Below, in pieces: positions 8,339 through 15,498 of a stretch of 64,000 bases of DNA (its first letter is position 1; every line of letters starts with the position of its first letter). Source of the DNA: Methylotenera_A sp044228245 (GTDB lineage: Bacteria > Pseudomonadota > Gammaproteobacteria > Burkholderiales > Methylophilaceae); the NCBI GenBank assembly GCA_044228245.1, contig JBGAVG010000001.1, positions 124,001 through 188,000 of the forward strand, read 5' to 3'. Both the position numbers and the translations under genes were made by a program. The notes beneath the pieces are model-generated. The model did no database searches. It saw only the letters and a list, made by a program, of their open reading frames with translations, and was not told where the DNA came from.

Positions 8339-8601
8339 TGGGCCTGGATACGGTCGAATTCCTATTGTATGCGGAAAGAGAATTCAACATAAAAATTTCC
8401 GATGAAGAAGCTGGTGAAATCTATACCATTGGCCAATTCTCAAGGTTATGCCACAGTAAATTACAATTAAATCAAGGCAGTAGCATTGATGAAGAACAAG
8501 TGTTTTTAAAACTCAAGCAGATACTTTACAAACACTTTCTTAGCGCTGATACGGAAATTAAAAGAGAACATTTAATCGTTAAAGATTTAGGTCTAGAATA
8601 A
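8338..8601 (+). CDS. ACP-like protein, apparently circularly permuted and without the carrier serine
   Basis: An 87-residue protein. The N-terminal half reads GLDTVEFLLYAEREF, followed by KISDEEAGEIYTIGQF, which matches helices II-IV of acyl carrier proteins. The C-terminal half, VFLKLKQILYKHF to HLIVKDLGLE, matches helix I and the loop that in a normal ACP leads into the DSL motif. The chain therefore appears to be ACP cut at the phosphopantetheine serine with its halves swapped; the serine position is Gly2. GTG is chosen as start because GGGGAG lies seven bases upstream; an in-frame TTG at 8323 would overlap rsmE further. The gene is visibly richer in A and T than its neighbours. Function is unknown; a scaffold or acyl-independent partner role is conceivable. 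Confidence 0.7.
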   Translation: MGLDTVEFLLYAEREFNIKISDEEAGEIYTIGQFSRLCHSKLQLNQGSSIDEEQVFLKLKQILYKHFLSADTEIKREHLIVKDLGLE

Positions 8602-8626
8602 AAATATATTTGCATTATTTACAAAG

Positions 8627-8667
8627 ATATTTTATATTTATGTAAATTTTACATAAATATAAAATAT
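8627..8667. promoter_or_regulatory. 41-bp perfect palindrome over the start of the HTH-NAGS gene (candidate operator)
   Basis: The left arm ATATTTTATATTTATGTAAA (8627-8646) and the right arm (8648-8667) are exact inverted copies around a single T at 8647. The right arm runs into the ATG start codon at 8666. There is no T-run, so it is not a terminator, and no Shine-Dalgarno sequence fits between it and the ATG. It does not match the usual ArgR box pattern (TGAAT-ATTCA). Given the XRE-type domain encoded immediately downstream, an autoregulatory operator is the simplest reading. Confidence 0.65.
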
Positions 8668-10258
8668 GTCTCTTGGTAATTTTATACGCAGTCGGCGTAA
8701 ATCGCTGAGTATTACGCTGCAAACACTTGCTAACCAAGTGGGCGCAGACGCTGGGAATTTATCGCGTATCGAGCGTGGCGAATTAGGCATCAGTGAAACC
8801 TTGCTGCGCAAGGTGGCGGCGGCGCTCGACTGTACGCCGGCATATTTATATGCGCAAAGCGATGCGCCTCTGGCACAATTAACCGCACAGGAAAATCGGC
8901 AGCCTTATCTCGTCAATCCGTCGCAAACCAACAACACAAAAGACTTCGTGCAGTGGTTTCGCTCTGCTACCCCCTATATTCACGCATTTGGTGGCCGCAC
9001 GTTTGTTATTGCGTTTGGCGGCGAGGTGGTTGATGAAAAGCAATTTATCGCACTTTCGCATGATTTGAATCTGCTCGCCAGCCTGGAAGTCCGGCTGGTG
9101 CTGGTACATGGCGCGCGTCCACAAATTGAGCGGCGCCTGAAGCGTGCCAAACTCACGCCCATGCTGCACAACGGCTTACGTGTGACCGATGACGAGGCGA
9201 TGGAGATCGTCAAGGAAGCCAATGGCGCGGTGCGCGTGGAGATTGAAGCGCTACTATCGATGGGCATTGCCAACTCGCCGATGGCGGGCGCAGATATTCG
9301 CGTGGCGAGCGGCAATTTTGTCACTGCCAAGCCGCTGGGTGTGCGCGATGGTGTTGATTTGCAGCACACAGGCGAAGTACGCAAGGTTGATGCAGTGGGC
9401 ATTCAAAAGCGCCTGGATGACAGCGAACTGGTGCTGCTCTCCCCGCTTGGATATTCGCCCACAGGCGAGGCATTTAACTTAAGCCTGGAAGATGTGGCTG
9501 TCAGCACCGCAATCGCGCTTGATGCGGACAAGCTCATTTTTTTAATGGATAGTGAGGGCGTGCATAATTTACGCGGTGAATTATTGCGCGAAATGACCAC
9601 AGAAAAAGCCAAAAATTTTTTACGCAATGTGCAAAATAATGATGCACCGATAAACGTTTCTGAGGACGTGAATTACTACTTGCCAGCCGCAGTGCGCGCC
9701 TGCGAGCAAGGCGTAGCCCGCACGCATCTGATTTCACGGCATATTGATGGCGCCATCATTCAAGAGCTGTTTACCCATAACGGCATTGGCACAATGGTGA
9801 CGGAACAATCGCTGGAAACCATGCGCCAAGCCAATATTGACGACGTGGGCGGCATACTCATACTCATCGAGCCGCTTGAAAATGAGGGTTTTTTAGTACG
9901 CCGCGGACGCGAACGGATCGAAACGGAAATCAACCATTTTTATGTGATGGAGCACGATAACCGCATCATCGGCTGTGCGGCTCTGCACCCATTTGTATCT
10001 GAAGGCATGGCCGAATTTGCCTGTTTGGCGATTGACCCGAGCTATAGAGGTGGCGGACGCGGCGATAAGCTCTTCAACTACTGTCAGAATCAAGCGAAAG
10101 AGTTGGGATTCAGGCAGTTATTTTGCCTGACCACGCGCACCGAACACTGGTTTTTAGAGCGTGGCTTTGTTGAAAAATCGATTGAAAGCCTGCCACAAGA
10201 AAAGCAACAGCTTTACAATTTTCAACGAAGATCTAAAGTGTTTGTTAAAACACTGTAG
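8666..10258 (+). CDS. argA: N-acetylglutamate synthase with N-terminal XRE-type DNA-binding domain
   Basis: Catalyses the first step of arginine synthesis, acetyl-CoA plus glutamate to N-acetylglutamate. Residues 91-375 form the amino-acid-kinase-like domain (TPYIHAFGGRTFVIAFGGE, LVLVHGARPQIERRL). Residues 385-525 form a GNAT acetyltransferase with AIDPSYRGGGRGDKL binding acetyl-CoA. The unusual part is residues 1-63, a clear Cro/CI-type helix-turn-helix (LQTLANQVGADAGNLSRIER, then a helix and LDCTPAYLYA), joined by a linker of about 28 residues. The frame is continuous. There is no ATG before the kinase-like domain, and the in-frame GTG at residue 95 has no ribosome-binding site, so this is a real fusion. 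ArgA proteins normally have about 430-450 residues; this has 530. The start codon lies in a perfect palindrome and no Shine-Dalgarno sequence is seen. argB follows. Confidence 0.92.
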   Translation: MSLGNFIRSRRKSLSITLQTLANQVGADAGNLSRIERGELGISETLLRKVAAALDCTPAYLYAQSDAPLAQLTAQENRQPYLVNPSQTNNTKDFVQWFRSATPYIHAFGGRTFVIAFGGEVVDEKQFIALSHDLNLLASLEVRLVLVHGARPQIERRLKRAKLTPMLHNGLRVTDDEAMEIVKEANGAVRVEIEALLSMGIANSPMAGADIRVASGNFVTAKPLGVRDGVDLQHTGEVRKVDAVGIQKRLDDSELVLLSPLGYSPTGEAFNLSLEDVAVSTAIALDADKLIFLMDSEGVHNLRGELLREMTTEKAKNFLRNVQNNDAPINVSEDVNYYLPAAVRACEQGVARTHLISRHIDGAIIQELFTHNGIGTMVTEQSLETMRQANIDDVGGILILIEPLENEGFLVRRGRERIETEINHFYVMEHDNRIIGCAALHPFVSEGMAEFACLAIDPSYRGGGRGDKLFNYCQNQAKELGFRQLFCLTTRTEHWFLERGFVEKSIESLPQEKQQLYNFQRRSKVFVKTL

Positions 10259-10268
10259 ATTCACATCA

Positions 10269-10296
10269 TTGACAGGCTTTTTAGTTACAATACGAA
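10269..10296 (+). promoter_or_regulatory. Possible sigma-70 promoter of argB
   Basis: A consensus TTGACA (10269-10274) is followed after 16 bases by TACGAA (10291-10296), 20 bases before the argB ATG. This suggests argB can be transcribed apart from argA. Confidence 0.45.
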
Positions 10297-10315
10297 TAAA
10301 TTAACGAGAAACAAT

Positions 10316-11200
10316 ATGCTGACAGACATCAAACCCGCACAAAAAGCCCAAATCCTAGCCGAGGCACTGCCTTACATCAAACGCTTTTTCGATAAAACCA
10401 TCGTCATTAAGTACGGCGGCAATGCCATGACGGACGAGCATCTCAAGCACTGTTTTGCACAAGATGTAGTGTTGCTCAAACTGGTCGGCATGAACCCGGT
10501 CGTGGTGCATGGCGGCGGACCGCAAATCAATGAAATGCTAGATAAACTTGGCAAAAAAGGCGAGTTTATCCAGGGCATGCGCGTCACCGATGAAGAAACC
10601 ATGGACGTGGTGGAAATGGTGCTAGGCGGGCAAGTGAACAAGGAAATCGTCAACCTCATTAACCGCCACGGCGGCAAAGCGGTGGGCTTAACCGGGCAGG
10701 ATGGCAATTTTATCCATGCACACAAGCTGCTAATGGAAGACATGAACGACCCGACAAAAACGATTGATGTCGGACAAGTTGGCGAAATTACCGCCATTGA
10801 CCCGAGCATCATCAATTTTCTGGATAGCGGCGATTTTATCCCGGTGGTCGCGCCAATCGGGGTGGGGGCGGATAACCAAACCTACAATATCAATGCCGAT
10901 GTAGTGGCAGGCAAGCTGGCGGAAATTTTAGGCGCGGAAAAATTAATCCTGCTCACCAATACGCCTGGCGTACTGGATAAAAAGGGCAACTTGCTCACCG
11001 GCCTCACCCCAAAACAAATTGACGATTTGGTAGAGGACGGAACGCTTTCCGGCGGCATGCTGCCTAAGATCGGCTCTGCGCTTGATGCAGCGCGTAGCGG
11101 CGTTAAGTCGGTGCACATCATTGATGGGCGTGTAGAACACGCACTATTGCTGGAAGTATTAACCGATGAGGGTGTGGGTACTTTAATCAAGGCAAAATGA
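10316..11200 (+). CDS. argB: Acetylglutamate kinase
   Basis: Phosphorylates N-acetylglutamate, the second step of arginine synthesis. The 294-residue protein has the amino-acid-kinase signatures VIKYGGNAM, VVVHGGGPQI, the substrate-binding NINADVVAGKLAE, and the C-terminal SGGMLPKIGSALDAA. The N-terminal helix (AQKAQILAEALPYIKRF) is of the kind found in arginine-inhibited hexameric enzymes. It follows the HTH-NAGS gene by 57 bases and has its own plausible promoter. The following HAD gene starts two bases after its stop, so those two are coupled. Confidence 0.97.
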   Translation: MLTDIKPAQKAQILAEALPYIKRFFDKTIVIKYGGNAMTDEHLKHCFAQDVVLLKLVGMNPVVVHGGGPQINEMLDKLGKKGEFIQGMRVTDEETMDVVEMVLGGQVNKEIVNLINRHGGKAVGLTGQDGNFIHAHKLLMEDMNDPTKTIDVGQVGEITAIDPSIINFLDSGDFIPVVAPIGVGADNQTYNINADVVAGKLAEILGAEKLILLTNTPGVLDKKGNLLTGLTPKQIDDLVEDGTLSGGMLPKIGSALDAARSGVKSVHIIDGRVEHALLLEVLTDEGVGTLIKAK

Positions 11201-11201
11201 T

Positions 11202-11831
11202 TTGTCTAAAATCTGGATATTCGATTTAGACGACACGCTGCATAACGCTTCCGCGCACATTTTTCCGGTGATGAACCGCGCCATGACGCAGTACATCATG
11301 GAACATCTGGAACTTGAAGAACACGCCGCCCACCAGCTACGCCAGCACTACTGGCACGTATACGGCGCCACGCTTAAAGGCCTCACGCGCCATCATGGCG
11401 TTGATCCTTATCACTTTCTGCATGAAACGCACAAGCTAATCAAGCTGCCTGAAATGGTGCTGCAAACCAAACGCCTGCGTCACATGCTGCAAAGTCTGCA
11501 CGGGCGCAAAGCAGTATTTACCAATGCGCCACGTAACTATGCGTTACAAGTGCTTGATTTGCTTGGCATCGCTGATTGTTTCGAGCTGGTATTCAGTGTG
11601 GAATCTGCAAAATTCCACGCCAAGCCCAGTGTGCGCGGCTTTCAATTGTTGCTTAAAAGCATGCAGGCCAAAGCAAGCGACTGCGTGATGCTGGAAGACA
11701 ACCTTTCTGCGCTGATGACAGCTAAACGGCTTGGCATGCGGACCATCTGGATTACTATAAAACCACAAAAACCAAATTTTGTGGATTATCGGCTAAGCAA
11801 CGTGTTAGCGCTTACTCACGTTAAGCTATAA
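11202..11831 (+). CDS. HAD-family pyrimidine 5'-nucleotidase
   Basis: A 209-residue haloacid-dehalogenase-type phosphatase. It shows motif I WIFDLDDTLHN with the nucleophilic and acid aspartates, motif II VFTNAP, and motif III/IV CVMLEDNLSALMTAK; an alpha-helical cap lies between motifs I and II. It belongs to the SDT1/YjjG-like group that dephosphorylates pyrimidine nucleotides. The start is a TTG at 11202, with AAGG nine bases upstream inside the end of argB. The order argB, 5'-nucleotidase, slmA is, as far as I recall, common in betaproteobacteria. Substrate is inferred from family only. Confidence 0.85.
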   Translation: MSKIWIFDLDDTLHNASAHIFPVMNRAMTQYIMEHLELEEHAAHQLRQHYWHVYGATLKGLTRHHGVDPYHFLHETHKLIKLPEMVLQTKRLRHMLQSLHGRKAVFTNAPRNYALQVLDLLGIADCFELVFSVESAKFHAKPSVRGFQLLLKSMQAKASDCVMLEDNLSALMTAKRLGMRTIWITIKPQKPNFVDYRLSNVLALTHVKL

Positions 11832-11864
11832 TAAATCATAAAAAACATTTCTAAGGGAGACAAT

Positions 11865-12434
11865 GTGGCTTCAGACCGCACTACAAATAGAAAGCAGCAG
11901 ATATTAGAAACACTCGCCAAAATGCTGGAAAACCCGAAGCGCGAGAAAATCACCACCGCTGCACTTGCAGCCAAGCTGGATTTGAGCGAGGCTGCGCTTT
12001 ACCGTCACTTTTCCAGCAAGGCGCAGATGTTCGAAAGCCTGATCGAGTTTATCGAAACCTCGATTTTCGGCGTGATCAACAAAATCACCACCGATGAGCA
12101 TGACGGAGCTAAACAGGTGCAGCTCATCGTCACCATGCTGCTCAAATTTGCCGAAAAAAACCCGGGCATGACGCGCGTGCTGATTGGCGATGCACTAGTA
12201 AATGAGGAAGAATGGCTTCAGACGCGTATTAACCAGCTTTTCGACAGGCTGGAAGCCAGCCTCAGACAAAGCCTGAAAATTGCTGTTGCAGTATCTGGCA
12301 AGAAAATCATGCCGGAAGCGCAGGCCAACCTGCTCATCTGCTATGTGATCGGCCGCTGGCATCAATTTGCTAAAAGCGGTTTCAAGCGCAAGCCGATGGA
12401 CCTTTCTCAGGCGCAGCTGGTTTTTTTGAACTAG
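11865..12434 (+). CDS. slmA: Nucleoid occlusion factor SlmA (TetR family)
   Basis: A TetR-type DNA-binding protein that blocks FtsZ assembly over the nucleoid. The 189-residue sequence has the N-terminal helix-turn-helix ITTAALAAKLDLSEAALYRH followed by FSSKAQMFESLIEF, as in SlmA, and a C-terminal all-helical domain ending with an RWHQFAKSGF segment. It is close to the usual 190-200 residues. The start is GTG at 11865, with AAGGGAG five bases upstream. In this window the FtsZ gene that it would control lies about 7 kb away. I looked by eye for the palindromic SlmA site GTGAGTACTCAC and did not find one. Confidence 0.88.
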   Translation: MASDRTTNRKQQILETLAKMLENPKREKITTAALAAKLDLSEAALYRHFSSKAQMFESLIEFIETSIFGVINKITTDEHDGAKQVQLIVTMLLKFAEKNPGMTRVLIGDALVNEEEWLQTRINQLFDRLEASLRQSLKIAVAVSGKKIMPEAQANLLICYVIGRWHQFAKSGFKRKPMDLSQAQLVFLN

Positions 12435-12505
12435 ACTCAAGTTGATTTGTCGTATTTGAACATTGGCTTTACGCTATATAACCAATAAACATCTGGAAGG
12501 AAGCC

Positions 12506-12976
12506 ATGTCGATTCATGATAAAGCAATCAAAGCGCTGAAGCCCGCTGATTATCTAGCGATTGAAAAAGAGCACGCGCTGCTGGAAAAATTTCTGCATGA
12601 TCTGCATGACGCATGTCTGGCTTTGGATAAGCTTGACCAGGTAAGTGATCGTGAAGCATTGGCTTCCTATAGCGGTCGATTGCCCACTTTCTTGCTATAT
12701 ATCACAGAACTTATAGCGAATCATTTTGAGCATGAGGAAAAAATCATGCTGAGCAGGCCAAACGTAACGGAAAATTATGAATACTTTCGAATTCACCAGC
12801 AGGCACATGCCGATATCGTACGAAAGCTGGATGCGTTAGTGAGCAATTGCTTTTCTCTGGGAAGTCATAAAACTACCGCTGAAATATATCACCTCTTTTA
12901 CAAAAGCATTTCTAGCCTGTTTGAAGAACATGATCGTGCTTTTGACGATCCTTTTATACAGTCCACCAAATCTTGA
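12506..12976 (+). CDS. Hemerythrin-like domain protein
   Basis: A 156-residue, probably cytoplasmic four-helix protein with the spaced ligand pattern of hemerythrins: EKEHALLEKFLHDLHD, NHFEHEEKIM, HQQAHADI and FEEHDRAFDDPF would supply histidines and acids for a di-iron site. No signal peptide or membrane segment is present. Such proteins bind oxygen or nitric oxide or sense iron and redox state. Here the job is unknown. GGAAGG lies before the ATG. It stands alone between slmA and the DUF2788 gene. Confidence 0.75.
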   Translation: MSIHDKAIKALKPADYLAIEKEHALLEKFLHDLHDACLALDKLDQVSDREALASYSGRLPTFLLYITELIANHFEHEEKIMLSRPNVTENYEYFRIHQQAHADIVRKLDALVSNCFSLGSHKTTAEIYHLFYKSISSLFEEHDRAFDDPFIQSTKS

Positions 12977-13076
12977 ATCTACGGCGGAACGCACGATCAC
13001 CAGGCAGTTGCCTATCAAGAACAATCTGAGTAGGATTGCAGGTTATCGCACAGTAATTTAGGCACAGGAGAATGTC

Positions 13077-13301
13077 TTGCAAGGCACAGTTTTTGGTTTT
13101 ACTGAAGCGCAAATTACCGAATTTGGCATGACCTATGGCGTCAGCGGACTAATGCTGCTCATGGTGTTTATTGTCGGGCACCTGGCCTGGGAATCAAAAG
13201 CAGGGAAATTCGGCACCTTTGCCTTGTTTATCGGCCTTGCTTTTGGCCTGGTAGGCTATGTGGCGAAATACGTCATTAAATTAAAACTCGGTATCCAGTA
13301 G
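13077..13301 (+). CDS. DUF2788 small membrane protein
   Basis: A 74-residue protein with two hydrophobic helices (YGVSGLMLLMVFIVGHLAWE at about 20-39 and FGTFALFIGLAFGLVGYVA at about 46-64) joined by a short charged loop. It matches the DUF2788 pattern known from beta- and gammaproteobacteria; no function is established. The start is TTG at 13077, with AGGAG seven bases upstream. It converges with cca, the stops being five bases apart. Confidence 0.75.
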   Translation: MQGTVFGFTEAQITEFGMTYGVSGLMLLMVFIVGHLAWESKAGKFGTFALFIGLAFGLVGYVAKYVIKLKLGIQ

Positions 13302-13305
13302 CACA

Positions 13306-14514
13306 CTATAAAATCAGCTTTACCGCCGCAAGCCTCGCCTCGTAGACCGCAATCCTGATTCTTTCCGGCTCGCTGAATGCGCTGGCAACCACACCCGCAT
13401 CTACACGCAAGGTTGCATCCAGCGCCTTTAACATTAAATCAGCCTCCGGTATCGCACAATTTTCGAAACCGGTTCTGCCCCGAGAATCAGCCTCACAGGC
13501 CTTCAGGAAGTCATTAAACCTGGCTGGCTGGCGGATCGCATCCAGTTCGATCAAAAATTCCAGCAAGGTGTTTGGCCGCATTTTGCCCACCTGATGCAAT
13601 TTGCCATGAAACTTGGCCACGATATGAGCCAGTTCTTTGCAATCGTTTGGCACGCGCAAGCGTTTGCAAACATCTTTCAGCAAGTCCACGCTGCGCACTT
13701 CGTGACCGATATGCCGAGGCAGAATGTCAACCGGTGTAGTACCTTTACCCAGATCATGCATCAGCGCAGCAAAGCGTATCGGCAGGCTAAAATTCTGCTT
13801 GGCGGCGTAATCGATCACCATCATCATATGTAAGCCGGTATCCACCTCCGGGTGATGCTGGGGCGGCTGTGGCACACCCCATAGCTTATCAAGCTCAGGC
13901 AATATCTTTTGTAGCGCACCACAAGCACGTAATACCTCAAACATGCGGCTTGGCTTTTGTTCCATCAAGCCTTGCGCCAGTTCCTGCCATACACGCTCCG
14001 GCACCAGCGCGTCCACCTCACCCGCAGCCACCATTTGTCGCATCAAAGCAAGCGTTTCCGGCGCTAAACTAAACTCTGTTAGCCGCGCCGCAAAGCGCGC
14101 CGCGCGCAGAATACGTACCGGATCTTCTGCAAAGGCGCTGCTGACATGGCGCAGGATTTTAGATTGAATATCCGCTTGCCCATTAAAAGGATCAATGAGC
14201 TTGCCCTCGGCATCCTTGGCAATGGCGTTGATGGTCAAGTCGCGGCGTGCCAGGTCTTCTTCCAGCGTGACTTCGGGTGAGGCATACACGGTAAAGCCCT
14301 TGTAGCCTTTAGCGGTTTTACGTTCAGTGCGTGCCAGCGCATATTCATCATGCGTTTCGGGGTGAAGGAACACTGGGAAGTCTTTGCCTACTGGCCTGTA
14401 ACCCGCATCCAGCATGGCTTGCGGCGTGGCGCCTACAACAACGAAATCTTTATCTTTTATCGGAAAACCCAGCAACTCATCACGCACCGCACCGCCAACG
14501 CAATACGTTTTCAT
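13306..14514 (-). CDS. cca: Multifunctional CCA tRNA nucleotidyltransferase
   Basis: Adds and repairs the 3' CCA end of tRNAs. The 402-residue protein shows the class II polymerase motifs GGAVRDELLG and KDKDFVVVG with the metal-binding DxD-type pair, then RRDLTINAIA and the ATP-binding DPVRILRAARFAARL. An HD phosphohydrolase domain (FAALMHDLGKG) follows in the C-terminal half, as in the E. coli multifunctional enzyme. The ATG at 14514 is four bases after the stop of the NDUFA9-like gene, so the two form an operon. Confidence 0.95.
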   Translation of the reverse strand: MKTYCVGGAVRDELLGFPIKDKDFVVVGATPQAMLDAGYRPVGKDFPVFLHPETHDEYALARTERKTAKGYKGFTVYASPEVTLEEDLARRDLTINAIAKDAEGKLIDPFNGQADIQSKILRHVSSAFAEDPVRILRAARFAARLTEFSLAPETLALMRQMVAAGEVDALVPERVWQELAQGLMEQKPSRMFEVLRACGALQKILPELDKLWGVPQPPQHHPEVDTGLHMMMVIDYAAKQNFSLPIRFAALMHDLGKGTTPVDILPRHIGHEVRSVDLLKDVCKRLRVPNDCKELAHIVAKFHGKLHQVGKMRPNTLLEFLIELDAIRQPARFNDFLKACEADSRGRTGFENCAIPEADLMLKALDATLRVDAGVVASAFSEPERIRIAVYEARLAAVKLIL

Positions 14515-14517
14515 GTG

Positions 14518-15483
14518 CTACCTTCTGGCACGAATGGCACGACCTGCCGCGCTGCGAAAACCGTCATAAGCTGCGCGCTGCGAAATATTGAGCAAATATT
14601 CAGGCACTACCACGTCCAGTGATGCAGGCGTGACACCAAGTTCGGCTGCAATCGGTACATTGCACACGCTATCTACCTGCATCGAACGCACATTGTCGCG
14701 CGACATCAGCTTGATGGGCAGCCACTCCATCATGAACGCCTGCGCATAAGAGAGCGCATCATTCAAACCGACAATAGGCCGTTGTTTGCCCAGAACTGCC
14801 ATTACCTTTTGCAATAATTCGCGCAGAGAGTAAGTATCCGGGCCACCCAACTCATAGCATCTGCCATAAGTAGCGGTGTTCTCAAGTGCATTTACAAAGC
14901 ACTGTGCGACATCCTCCACCCAGATCGGCTGGAACTTTGCGTCAGGTTTTGCCAAAAAAATAGCCGGCAGAAACTTAACCAAACGTGCAAACAGATTTAG
15001 GAAATGATCGCCTCGACCAAAGACTACCGACGGTCTAAAAATGGTGATGTCCAGCTTTTTATTAAACTCATTGATGGCCGCCTCACCAGCCGCCTTGCTG
15101 CGCAAATATTGGCTTGGCGCATGGGCGCTAGCTTGCAGGGCGCTCATGTGCAAGAGCCGGTGAATGTCCAGTTCTTCGCAGCACTGTGCCACGCGGCGCG
15201 GTAATTGATGGTGAATGCGCTCAAACGTATTCTTGCCGCTTTCATGCAGAATACCGATCAGGTTAATCACCGCATCGCTGCTTTTAAGCGCCTCTTTCAG
15301 CGCGTGATTATCCATTACATTACATTCCTGCACCTGCACATTCGGCAGTATAATCAAATGCTTGGCCGCCTCACGACGGCGCGACAGCACTTTAACCCTG
15401 TAACCTGCCTGGTCTAATTTGGCTACCAGGCAACTGCCTATAAACCCCGCGCCGCCTAACACTGTGATTGTTTTAATTGTCAT
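14518..15483 (-). CDS. NDUFA9-like NAD-dependent epimerase/dehydratase family protein
   Basis: A 321-residue atypical short-chain dehydrogenase. It begins ITVLGGAGFIGSCLVAKL, the NAD(P)-binding motif, followed by VINLIGILHESG and an SALQAS segment with YLRSKAAGE, where the usual YxxxK pair is shifted to Y-L-R-S-K. The family is related to the NDUFA9 subunit of mitochondrial complex I and to YwnB/YcbD-like proteins. Its bacterial role is unclear. It precedes cca with a three-base gap and follows the lytic transglycosylase gene by 15 bases. Confidence 0.85.
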   Translation of the reverse strand: MTIKTITVLGGAGFIGSCLVAKLDQAGYRVKVLSRRREAAKHLIILPNVQVQECNVMDNHALKEALKSSDAVINLIGILHESGKNTFERIHHQLPRRVAQCCEELDIHRLLHMSALQASAHAPSQYLRSKAAGEAAINEFNKKLDITIFRPSVVFGRGDHFLNLFARLVKFLPAIFLAKPDAKFQPIWVEDVAQCFVNALENTATYGRCYELGGPDTYSLRELLQKVMAVLGKQRPIVGLNDALSYAQAFMMEWLPIKLMSRDNVRSMQVDSVCNVPIAAELGVTPASLDVVVPEYLLNISQRAAYDGFRSAAGRAIRARR

Positions 15484-15498
15484 TTTTTCTTATCCTGC

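Noticed and set aside
8627..8667. ArgR box or rho-independent terminator
   Set aside because: The core TGTAAA-T-TTTACA lacks the TGAAT/ATTCA half sites of ArgR boxes, and no T-run follows the stem.
8666..8860. XRE domain as the antitoxin of a toxin-antitoxin pair
   Set aside because: It is fused in frame to a biosynthetic enzyme and no toxin-like gene is adjacent.
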